64,000 bases of DNA from Pseudomonas batumici (GTDB taxonomy: Bacteria > Pseudomonadota > Gammaproteobacteria > Pseudomonadales > Pseudomonadaceae), in assembly GCF_000820515.1 (NCBI RefSeq), contig NZ_JXDG01000035.1, positions 93,157 to 157,156 of the forward strand. The letters are read 5' to 3'. Position 1 is the first letter of the stretch. Every line of letters begins with the position of its first letter. The notes beneath the pieces are model-generated. The model ran no database searches, was not told the DNA's origin, and saw only the letters and a list, made by a program, of their open reading frames with translations. The translations under genes were made by a program, and so were the position numbers. Shown here one piece after another: positions 48,074 through 55,660 of this stretch.

Positions 48074-48138
48074 GTCGAGATTGCAGGTAATACGCGGGTC
48101 CAACTGACGTTTGTAATATCGGGATTCATCTCGACTCA
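48071..48138. repeat. 11-bp inverted repeat after the LeuRS gene
   Basis: TGAGTCGAGAT (48071-48081) and ATCTCGACTCA (48128-48138), perfect 11-bp arms with 46 bases between, spanning the end of LeuRS to just ahead of the transporter. It could be an attenuator stem or an operator pair. Confidence 0.6.
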
Positions 48139-48147
48139 AAATATAGT

Positions 48148-49302
48148 ATGTCCATCGCCTTAAGAAAAGAATCTATGATTAACAATAAATTTCATCGCCA
48201 GGTCGGGGCTGTCTTTGCATTGTTTATGTGCGGCATGATTTCCCTTCATGGTGGAATCACCCTGTTTTACTTGAGCATGACCAGCATTGACTTCACCTCT
48301 CAGGAGATTTTGACGTTCTATTTGTCGGGCTGTCTGACGGTGGTGTTGATTCCTCTAATGGGTGCTAGTTGTGAGCGAGTGGTACAGGTGGCCTTGGTGG
48401 CCAAGATACTACTGGTGCTCTGCGTATTGTCGACCGGTATTGTCTGGATTATTCCAGAAGCGCTGTGCTCGGGGCTTATTGCCTCATCGAGTTTCTATTT
48501 TGCGATGCGCGAGGTTTCCAAAGGAGCGCACGGAAAATTGCTTGCGTCGGTGTTGGTACTGATCATCAATATTGAATCTTTGGTCTGGTATGCCGCTCTG
48601 GGCTGGCTCTCGGAGCTGCAGTCCCGAGTCTGGCTGTCATTAGCCTATGGGCTTGCCACAATTCTGCCCTTGCTCTACCTCAGCACATTTGTCGGTACTG
48701 CAATGACCCAGCGTGTCAGCATCAAACAACTGCTGGTTCTCGGTAAGTCGCTTTCGGTCTATAACCTGTGCTGCTATATGCTTGCGGCGTTCGCAGCCAA
48801 TTGTTTCAATCTGTCACTCCATCATTGGGCGGAACTTGATGCGCAGCGTTGGTGGGGCAGTGTCCCCGGCATTACCGGGTTCTATATCCTCGGTGTTTTG
48901 GCCTGTGTGGTGCTGTTGTCCCGGTTGAAGGTCCGTGACGAGAAGCTATTGGTCGTGGCACTGCTCGGACTTTGCGCCATCGGGTATTGGCTCGCTGGCA
49001 ACGCTACTGAGGATTCTCTGCTCCTGGCTGCAGCCGTATTCGGATTGGGAAGCACAAGTACACTGGTCATGTCATCGATAGTTGCGGATCTCGCGCAAAC
49101 GCATGACACCCTCAGCCGTCTGCTGGTGGTAGCCGTGCTGGCAGCGATGCAAGTGTGTCTGATCTCGTTGATTCATATAGTCAAGGTATTCGCTCATATC
49201 GCTATCAATGAGTGGCAGGCGATTGCCATAGCTGGCGGTGCATTGATTCTATTTAAAGTACGTCGCTTGTACGTTGAGGGCTTTAAGCTCAAGCCTCAAT
49301 AG
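48148..49302 (+). CDS. MFS-like membrane transporter of the biosynthetic cluster
   Basis: A 384-residue integral membrane protein with about 11-12 hydrophobic helices and few charged loops. The overall size and pattern fit the major facilitator superfamily, but no substrate family motif is recognised. In this cluster it is the only transporter and is therefore the likely exporter of the product. Two start codons are possible, 48148 and 48175 (MINNKF); neither has a strong ribosome site. Confidence 0.72.
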   Translation: MSIALRKESMINNKFHRQVGAVFALFMCGMISLHGGITLFYLSMTSIDFTSQEILTFYLSGCLTVVLIPLMGASCERVVQVALVAKILLVLCVLSTGIVWIIPEALCSGLIASSSFYFAMREVSKGAHGKLLASVLVLIINIESLVWYAALGWLSELQSRVWLSLAYGLATILPLLYLSTFVGTAMTQRVSIKQLLVLGKSLSVYNLCCYMLAAFAANCFNLSLHHWAELDAQRWWGSVPGITGFYILGVLACVVLLSRLKVRDEKLLVVALLGLCAIGYWLAGNATEDSLLLAAAVFGLGSTSTLVMSSIVADLAQTHDTLSRLLVVAVLAAMQVCLISLIHIVKVFAHIAINEWQAIAIAGGALILFKVRRLYVEGFKLKPQ

Positions 49303-49423
49303 TGTCGGGCAAGGCGTTAAGCAAAATATCTCATGTCGCTGGCCTGGATCGATCGGGTAGGTATCGGGTTTTAATACGCTGTACTCAACCTGCGCGTAGG
49401 CGCTCTTATGGAAAGGAAACTAT

Positions 49424-50236
49424 ATGTATATCGACTCTCGTCGCATTAATGAAATGAGCTACACGGAATTTGTAGCGTTTATTAACCAAACCAATGTTCC
49501 TCCAGGCTCTTACAGTACTCTGACCAAATGGCGTAATAACTCAAACCTTAACGCTGGCTCGCGGGTCTTGGAAGTGGCCTGTACAACCGGATTTTCCATC
49601 AACTCGCTGGTAAAGGAGTCTGGCTGCGAAGGAGTGGGTATTGACCTGTGTAAGGACTCTATCAGCCAAGCGCGTGTTAATGCCGAACAAATGGGGTTGG
49701 GCAACAAGGTTCGATTTACGGCGATTGACGGCACGTTGTACGAATCTCCCGAGAAGTTTTCTCATATTGTGGTCGGTGCCGGATTGGGCTTTTTTCCTCA
49801 GCCTGAACGAATGATCGAGAATATCTGCCGATTGTTCAGCTCGTCGGGGTATCTGCTGGCCTCGCCTTTTTACACTGTCGAAGATATTCCCGAGAAAATG
49901 CTGAACCAGGCTGCCAAAGTGTTCGGTATTACACCTACAGTTCAGCCTTATAAAGAAGTTATGCAGCTGTATAAAGGTTTTGAGGTGTATTTTGAGGAAC
50001 GTTTGCAACCTTTGCCGGAAACCGAAAAAGAGCTGCATCACTATTGTGAATCGACGGTGGAGCGAGCCAGTCATTCGTACGGTTTGGAAGATGAGGGTGT
50101 CAAGTCGATGATGTACGATAGGCTGTACAGTATCAAAAAAATGTCGAACGAGCTTCGTCAATATCAGGGTTACAATGTTCTGGTCTTGCACTATGACGCC
50201 CAGTGTTATCCAAATCGTTATGTGGAGTTGTTTTGA
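49424..50236 (+). CDS. SAM-dependent methyltransferase
   Basis: Class I methyltransferase of 270 residues. Motif I is GSRVLEVACTTGF at 46-58, followed by the acidic strand GVGIDLCKDSISQA, then VRFTAIDG and the post-motif FSHIVVGAGLGFFP. The long C-terminal part (after about residue 150) is more variable and would carry the acceptor site. It acts in the cluster as a tailoring enzyme; acceptor unknown. A GGAAAGGAAAC site lies before the ATG. Confidence 0.88.
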   Translation: MYIDSRRINEMSYTEFVAFINQTNVPPGSYSTLTKWRNNSNLNAGSRVLEVACTTGFSINSLVKESGCEGVGIDLCKDSISQARVNAEQMGLGNKVRFTAIDGTLYESPEKFSHIVVGAGLGFFPQPERMIENICRLFSSSGYLLASPFYTVEDIPEKMLNQAAKVFGITPTVQPYKEVMQLYKGFEVYFEERLQPLPETEKELHHYCESTVERASHSYGLEDEGVKSMMYDRLYSIKKMSNELRQYQGYNVLVLHYDAQCYPNRYVELF

Positions 50237-50397
50237 GAGAATAACGGTCAATTTGATTCCGATTCGCAGCTTGTTTTTCGAATGCTAAAGGTCTTGGCTG
50301 CGTCGATACGAGTCAGTGCGGTCGTCTGTCTGGGGGCTGCTTGTTGGGGGATAGAGGAGCAAGCAAGTCTTGAAAGTAACCAATAATAGGTGTGGAT

Positions 50398-50898
50398 ATG
50401 ATCTTGACTGGGGAGAGAATTATAGAGTCTGTTGAAAGCGGCGATATCATTATTTCAAACTTTGATCGTTCGCGTGTAAATCCCAATAGTTACAACTATT
50501 TATTGGGTGAGGAAGTGAAGGTCTTTAGCGGGAGATGCTCCGATGGATATCCGAGGTTTGACACCGTCAGGCTGGGAGAGGATGGGTATGTGTTGCACCC
50601 CGGAACCATGTATTTGGGGGTGACTGATGAAGTCATCGGTAGTCCTCGGTATGCGATGTCGCTGATTGGTAGAAGTTCCATGGGGCGTTTTGGTCTGTTC
50701 TTGCAGATATCGGCTAACTTGGGGCATACCACATCCAGTCATCAATGGACTCTGGAGCTACACGCGGCTCGGGCAATTCGTGTCTATCCAAAGATGCCGA
50801 TTGGACAAGTTTCATTCTGGACAAATTACGGGGGTGTACGTTGTTTTGGTAAAAACTATGCCCTTTACAATAGTCCCACTGAGAGGCTGCTGATATGA
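50398..50898 (+). CDS. dCTP deaminase-like protein 1, catalytic residues retained
   Basis: A 166-residue protein of the Dcd/dUTPase family, shorter than E. coli Dcd (193). The active-site block reads GRSSMGRFGL (S93, R97 equivalent to S111 and R115) and WTLELHA with E120 equivalent to catalytic E138; the R-to-E distance of 23 matches E. coli. So it could hydrolyse the 4-amino group of a cytosine nucleotide or a related substrate. The start was set at ATG 50398 rather than GTG 50392 because MILTG matches the start of the next paralogue and AGG lies 7 bases before. It overlaps the next gene by 4 bases. Confidence 0.82.
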   Translation: MILTGERIIESVESGDIIISNFDRSRVNPNSYNYLLGEEVKVFSGRCSDGYPRFDTVRLGEDGYVLHPGTMYLGVTDEVIGSPRYAMSLIGRSSMGRFGLFLQISANLGHTTSSHQWTLELHAARAIRVYPKMPIGQVSFWTNYGGVRCFGKNYALYNSPTERLLI

Positions 50899-51413
50899 TT
50901 CTTACAGGAAATAAAATACGTGATGAGATAGTCGCCGGAAATATTATCGTTGACCCCTTCGTTGACTCTCAGTTGAGTACCAATTCATATGATCTTCGTT
51001 TGGGTTATAGATATCTGAAATATGAGGGTGGGGTTATTGATCCTAAAAAGCAGCACGCCTATGAGATTCATGATATTCCCGCAGGCGGGCTGCAATTGGA
51101 GGCGGGGGATTTTTTGCTCTCGGAGTCTCTGGAAGTGATAGGCAGTAATCATTTTGTCCCCATTATTCACGCCAAGTCCGGCACAGCCAGGGTAGGCTTG
51201 TTTGTGCATATCACCGCTGACTTGATAGATATTGGTTCGATCGGCAAAACCACGTTTCAGCTATATGCCACTTTGCCGGTCAAGGTGTATCCCGAAATGC
51301 TTTTGGCCCAAGTGTCATTTTGGCGCCCGGAAGGGCAGATCACACTGTATCGGGGGAAGTATCAGAACACCACCGGACCACAGCCTTCCAAAACCTATCT
51401 GGACTACATGTGA
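50895..51413 (+). CDS. dCTP deaminase-like protein 2, catalytic Glu replaced by Gln
   Basis: A 172-residue paralogue of the previous protein. It keeps the fold phrases (TNSYDLRLGYRY, HAKSGTARVGLFVHITADL) and the Ser and Arg of the active site (S95, R99). At the exact position of the catalytic Glu, 23 residues after the Arg, it has Gln (TTFQLYA, Q122), so classical deamination is unlikely. Dcd proteins form trimers with active sites shared between chains, so a mixed complex with protein 1, or binding without deamination, is plausible. Translationally coupled to both neighbours. Confidence 0.8.
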   Translation: MILTGNKIRDEIVAGNIIVDPFVDSQLSTNSYDLRLGYRYLKYEGGVIDPKKQHAYEIHDIPAGGLQLEAGDFLLSESLEVIGSNHFVPIIHAKSGTARVGLFVHITADLIDIGSIGKTTFQLYATLPVKVYPEMLLAQVSFWRPEGQITLYRGKYQNTTGPQPSKTYLDYM

Positions 51414-52183
51414 TGATGAAAACATTGACTTCGAATCCGCACTTCAGGGCCGTCGATCTGGATATGTCCCCCATTGCCGATCTGTCGAGCTTTAGCCGAA
51501 CTGATGAACCTGCGGTCTTTATCGACCTGCTTCAGGATACCGTCAGTGAAACGCAGGCTCGTGATATCGCCTTGTCGCTACCTGACCATTACAAAGCGAT
51601 CTACCTGAACAAAGAAATTCCTCTTATCAAAACGAGGTTACAAGAGACGTTGCAGCTGCATCTTGCGGCTGAACTATTGAACCCGCTGATGAATGAACTG
51701 TGCAGCGCCATGGATTTATTTTTCCGACTCACCTTGGATGAGAAACCTTTGGTGTCTTTACGCGTGGTGACGGCGGAGTACGTGGCCAAGGAGTATCCGT
51801 CTGTCAGCCAGTATTACCACCGGGATGCTGCCGCCATGACGTTGACCAAGTGCTTCTATGGTGAGGGGGCAATATATCTACGGGAGAAAAACACAAGGCG
51901 CGATTACTTTCAGGAGAACTCCATTGCATTGAATGACGCCGATGCAGCTTATGATGATGCCGATTGTCAAGTGGTCCCTCCGATGAAGTGGGTTTTGCTC
52001 AAGGGAGAGATGTACGAGGGTATTGATTCCCGAAATCAGGCGGTCATCAATATCGTTCTTGGCGAGAAGTCGCATTTCAGGGATTTCGCCAAGGGCAAGG
52101 GGCTGATCCATAAAGGAGGGCGATTCATCGATACTGATCGGCGCTTGGTATTCACCATCAGTACCTATAAGACGGAGTTCTGA
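51413..52183 (+). CDS. HxD-containing protein resembling DUF1826 / 2OG-oxygenase-like enzymes
   Basis: A 256-residue protein. The motif YYHRDAAAMTLTKCFYGEG gives HxD at H136/D138, and WVLLKGEMYEG and DRRLVFTISTY follow. This order resembles DUF1826 proteins and broadly the Fe(II)/2-oxoglutarate-type jelly-roll oxygenases, though a distal His ligand could not be identified with confidence. It starts at ATG 51413 with a one-base overlap (TGATG) to the previous stop; 51416 is possible. Likely oxidative tailoring in the cluster. Confidence 0.5.
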   Translation: MMKTLTSNPHFRAVDLDMSPIADLSSFSRTDEPAVFIDLLQDTVSETQARDIALSLPDHYKAIYLNKEIPLIKTRLQETLQLHLAAELLNPLMNELCSAMDLFFRLTLDEKPLVSLRVVTAEYVAKEYPSVSQYYHRDAAAMTLTKCFYGEGAIYLREKNTRRDYFQENSIALNDADAAYDDADCQVVPPMKWVLLKGEMYEGIDSRNQAVINIVLGEKSHFRDFAKGKGLIHKGGRFIDTDRRLVFTISTYKTEF

Positions 52184-53097
52184 TGAAAAATATAATCCTC
52201 GGAACCTGGCAGGTAGGCGGCGGTAGCTGGTCGACGGTCAATAGTTGGAAAGCCTATGAAACGCTGTTCTGTGCCATTGACCAGGGCATCGAACGGATAG
52301 ACACGGCGCCCAGTTATGGGGATGGCCATTCGGAGAAGATCGTCGGCGAGGTGATCCGGCATTTCAGTAACAAGGCACTCAAGGTCATCAGCAAAGTGCC
52401 GCCCGACATGATGACCCGTGCCAAGGTGATCCAGAGTGTCGAGGGCAGCCTGACACGGCTGGGAGTGAGCCAATTGGACACATTGCTGATCCACTGGCCG
52501 GCCGGGACCATGGGGACCGATCCTGTGTCGTTGGAAGAAACCTTGCGAGCCTTGGAACTGGCGAAAAGCTCTGGGCTCACGAAGAAAATTGGGGTCTGCA
52601 ATTATGATCTGGCAGATCTGGAGACCATCGACAGTCTACTGAAACTGGACTGTCTTCAATATGCCTACTCGCTGTTCTTCAGGGGCGTGGAGTTCGGAGT
52701 CAGCCAGTTCGCCGAGGCACGTGGTATTGAGTTGATGGGGTACTCCACGCTCGCTCAAGGCATCTTGACCGACCGTCCAGACTACGCGGGCTTCTCCACC
52801 GACGACCACAGAAACTATGTCGTCCTGTTCGCGGAAAAATATCGGCCACATATACAGCGCATGTTGCAGGAACTCCGGGCTCTTTTACCTCAGGGTGTAG
52901 GCTTGAGCAACCTTGCGGTGAGCTGGGTGCAGTCAAGGGGTGTCACCCCTATTCTTGGGTTGCACACTCCTGACCATCTGACCGCGTTCAGCAGCGGTCG
53001 TATTTCAGATGATGTTTTACTGGATGCGGCGGACGTGATTTCCAGGGAGTTCAAGGCTGAGTTGGGGAAGCGCCTATCACTGTGGGGTGACGTATGA
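52183..53097 (+). CDS. Aldo/keto reductase
   Basis: NAD(P)H-dependent aldo/keto reductase of 304 residues with a complete tetrad: D40 (RIDTAPSYG), Y45, K71 (VISKVPP) and H104 (LLIHWP). The start overlaps the preceding stop by one base and its end overlaps the VOC gene by four. It should reduce a carbonyl or act as a dehydrogenase in the pathway. Base composition is higher in GC than the deaminase-like genes just upstream. Confidence 0.9.
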   Translation: MKNIILGTWQVGGGSWSTVNSWKAYETLFCAIDQGIERIDTAPSYGDGHSEKIVGEVIRHFSNKALKVISKVPPDMMTRAKVIQSVEGSLTRLGVSQLDTLLIHWPAGTMGTDPVSLEETLRALELAKSSGLTKKIGVCNYDLADLETIDSLLKLDCLQYAYSLFFRGVEFGVSQFAEARGIELMGYSTLAQGILTDRPDYAGFSTDDHRNYVVLFAEKYRPHIQRMLQELRALLPQGVGLSNLAVSWVQSRGVTPILGLHTPDHLTAFSSGRISDDVLLDAADVISREFKAELGKRLSLWGDV

Positions 53098-53456
53098 GCG
53101 ATCTGCATTTGGCGATCAGGACTGCAAATCCCGAGCGCATGATCAGCTTCTACCAAGAGATCTTCAATTTCAAAGTGGTGGAAGAGTTTGCCGCACACGA
53201 CGGTTCGTTCCACCTCTATTTTCTATCGGATGGTCAGCGGCCTAAGCTCGAACTGATCGTCAATCGAGAGCCTGCCCTCCAGGAAAAGGGCGACACATTG
53301 TCTCACTATGGCTTTTTCGTCGATGACTATCATCGTGTGCTGCTGGCTTGTCGGGTCGCGCAGCTACCGATTCTGGAGGAAAAACTCATCAATGGGCTCA
53401 GGCAGTTCTACGTCCAGGATCCGGATGGACACTATGTGGAAGTGAATCAGGTCTGA
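53094..53456 (+). CDS. VOC/glyoxalase-fold protein
   Basis: A 120-residue vicinal-oxygen-chelate fold protein. HLAIRTANPERMISFYQEIF opens the first module, and QFYVQDPDGHYVEVNQV is the typical end, with metal-type His and Glu positions. This family includes glyoxalases, epimerases, dioxygenases and drug-binding immunity proteins, so the role could be catalysis or sequestration of the product. It is translationally coupled to the aldo/keto reductase. Confidence 0.85.
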   Translation: MSDLHLAIRTANPERMISFYQEIFNFKVVEEFAAHDGSFHLYFLSDGQRPKLELIVNREPALQEKGDTLSHYGFFVDDYHRVLLACRVAQLPILEEKLINGLRQFYVQDPDGHYVEVNQV

Positions 53457-53502
53457 TTTCGCCGATAGTGCAGGCAGTAAACGCGTGGACGAGGTGCCTG
53501 GG

Positions 53503-54291
53503 ATGAAGGGTACAGATTTAGTGGAGGCCGGGAGCGCTGTGCGGCCCGGAGAGCATTACCGATTCACCGACCGGGGTAGTTCGACCTGCGTGCTCTGCAT
53601 TCACGGTCGCCCCGGTAACTGTCTGTTGATGGAGCCCTTCGACACCTGGTGTGCAGAACGGTCCTACGACTGTTATCGCTATGACCAGTTCGCCTGTCGA
53701 GACAGGGACGGCTTTCAAATCGATTCGGAGCAACTGTTCGCCATTCTGGTGGAGGAACTCTACCGGCATGTCAGCAAACTCAAGGATCGCGATCTGTTGA
53801 TCGTGGCTCACTCCTTCGGCGCTGTTCTGCTTTGTGAAATCTTTCAGAGATACGAGTTTTCACAGCAACGCATCAAGATCGTGCTCTCGGGCTTCTGTCC
53901 AGAGCGAGAGGAGTTCCTGCAGATCAACCAGAAACGCCTGGAGAGTTATGCTCGTGAGGGCGACGAGCGTCACGCTGAGAACAGGTTCTTCGACGCACAT
54001 ATCTGCGGCAAACGATTCATGACCCCTGAACAGTTCCAGGCGCTTCAAGTGCGGCCGATGGGGAACGTCAGCTTACGCGCCTCCTATCTGGAACTGCTCG
54101 GCGTCATACGTTGCCCGGTGCTGATCACCTACGGAAGCGAAGATATCTGCAGCGACTATCAAGTTGCCAAAACCAGCGAGCACCTGGTGGACTTTCGCGT
54201 CGCCCGGTTTTCCGGTGCTGCACATTATCCTTTCATCGAACAGACTCAGGCCTATTTCCAGGAACTCGACCGTTTCATGGGTATTGGGTGA
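53503..54291 (+). CDS. Alpha/beta hydrolase of the cluster
   Basis: A 262-residue cytoplasmic alpha/beta hydrolase. The oxyanion motif is IHGRPGNC, the nucleophile elbow is AHSFGA with S104, the acid lies in TYGSEDICSD and the catalytic His in GAAHYPFIE. YDQFACRDRD resembles the proline-iminopeptidase group. ATG 53503 follows GAGGTG at six bases and was preferred to GTG 53485. It might release an aminoacyl group or ester from an intermediate. Confidence 0.85.
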   Translation: MKGTDLVEAGSAVRPGEHYRFTDRGSSTCVLCIHGRPGNCLLMEPFDTWCAERSYDCYRYDQFACRDRDGFQIDSEQLFAILVEELYRHVSKLKDRDLLIVAHSFGAVLLCEIFQRYEFSQQRIKIVLSGFCPEREEFLQINQKRLESYAREGDERHAENRFFDAHICGKRFMTPEQFQALQVRPMGNVSLRASYLELLGVIRCPVLITYGSEDICSDYQVAKTSEHLVDFRVARFSGAAHYPFIEQTQAYFQELDRFMGIG

Positions 54292-54391
54292 AATAGCGAG
54301 TTCGTATCTTTCACCATTATCTGATCAATACGACCTTGAATCCCAGTTCTTACGCATGTATGGGGCTTGGCTATGATCATGGAGTTTTATA

Positions 54392-55660
54392 ATGGAAGTT
54401 GTCGTTATGCGCAACGTATTGATTATCGGTGATTCTTACGTCGATGCCGATTTTTTCGATGCAAACACCCGTTGGTTTCATATTGGCAAAGAGCCGCCGA
54501 CGCTTGAACTGACCGCTTGCAGAAGGCTGTGCCTGGCAGCTAAGTTCGATGTCGAGCAGTACGACAAGAAGCTGTTGGAAATATTCCTTTTCTGTAATGA
54601 GATTATGTTTGAGTTTGGCAGAATCGACTATGTGATCGCCAACACCGAGTACAGCATTTTGTGCGGCGCGGCGGTTCGTGATCATTACGGGATATCTGGT
54701 CGTCGGCTCGGCGACGTTGTTGTGTTCAGAAACAAGTTCCTGATGAAGTCGGCGCTTGCCCAGCAGGCTGAGGTCGCGACCAGTCGCTTTGTCGGTGGTG
54801 AGCGGCTGGCTACGAAGGGGATGATTGCGGTATCCGAAGTTTTTACCTCAAGCGATTATCCGCTCGTGCTTAAGGCCGCCTCCCAAGCGGGGAGCCGCCA
54901 TGTCTACGTGACTCAGGATGCCATGGAGTTAGAGCAGAAAATGCATGAACTCCAGGTCCTCGGTGTCGAGTACTTGGTGGAGCAGTTTGTCGACGCGCCG
55001 GTCATTCATATTGACGGAGTCTGTCGGCAGGGGGAGTTGCTGTTTGTCTGTGCGTCCCGGTACCTGGATGATTGCTATGCCTGGCAGCATGAAAAGGTCG
55101 CCATGTCTTCGGTGCTAATCGATGAACCGTCGCTTCAGAAAGCCATAGTGCAATTCACGCAGCGTACGCTCTCCTCATTGAATGCCCGTGATTTAGTCTT
55201 TCATCTGGAAGCCTTCCTGCTCAGCGATCAGCGTCTGGTGTTTCTGGAAATCTCCTCGCGTCCCGGTGGAGCAGCGATAGTACCTTGTATAAAGAGTATC
55301 TATGGCGTGGACCTGCTTGAGGAGAACTTCAGGGTGGAGGTCGAGGCCCCGTCGGTCTTGAGTTCCTCGGGATTTCTTGGCGCTCATGTGAGCAAGTCAG
55401 GGGGCTGGATCGTACTGGCTTTGCCTGAGACGTCATGGTGCGAGGTACTGTCGGTCCAGGGAGCCCCTCCGTTGGGCGAGCATGTGACGTGGAGAAAGAT
55501 TGTTGCTGCCGGTACTCGCTTCAATAAGGAGTATTTTGAGGACCCTGCGGTCGGGATGTTCGTCGTGCGCCACGATAGCGCAGAACAGGTAGAGGTAAGT
55601 ATCCAGCAGATCAAGGCGGATTTTTCCATTGAGGTGCTACGATTGGAGCAATCCATATGA
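54392..55660 (+). CDS. ATP-grasp ligase
   Basis: A 422-residue ATP-grasp enzyme that forms an amide by way of an acyl phosphate. The central ATP-binding phrases are YPLVLKAASQAGSRHVYV, VEQFVDAPVIHIDGVC and FHLEAFLLSDQRLVFLEIS with SRPGG. The domain order (N-terminal, ATP-grasp, C-terminal subdomain) resembles L-amino-acid ligases. Substrates are unknown but an amino acid is expected. GGAG at 54381 supports ATG 54392. Its last four bases overlap the next start. Confidence 0.85.
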   Translation: MEVVVMRNVLIIGDSYVDADFFDANTRWFHIGKEPPTLELTACRRLCLAAKFDVEQYDKKLLEIFLFCNEIMFEFGRIDYVIANTEYSILCGAAVRDHYGISGRRLGDVVVFRNKFLMKSALAQQAEVATSRFVGGERLATKGMIAVSEVFTSSDYPLVLKAASQAGSRHVYVTQDAMELEQKMHELQVLGVEYLVEQFVDAPVIHIDGVCRQGELLFVCASRYLDDCYAWQHEKVAMSSVLIDEPSLQKAIVQFTQRTLSSLNARDLVFHLEAFLLSDQRLVFLEISSRPGGAAIVPCIKSIYGVDLLEENFRVEVEAPSVLSSSGFLGAHVSKSGGWIVLALPETSWCEVLSVQGAPPLGEHVTWRKIVAAGTRFNKEYFEDPAVGMFVVRHDSAEQVEVSIQQIKADFSIEVLRLEQSI

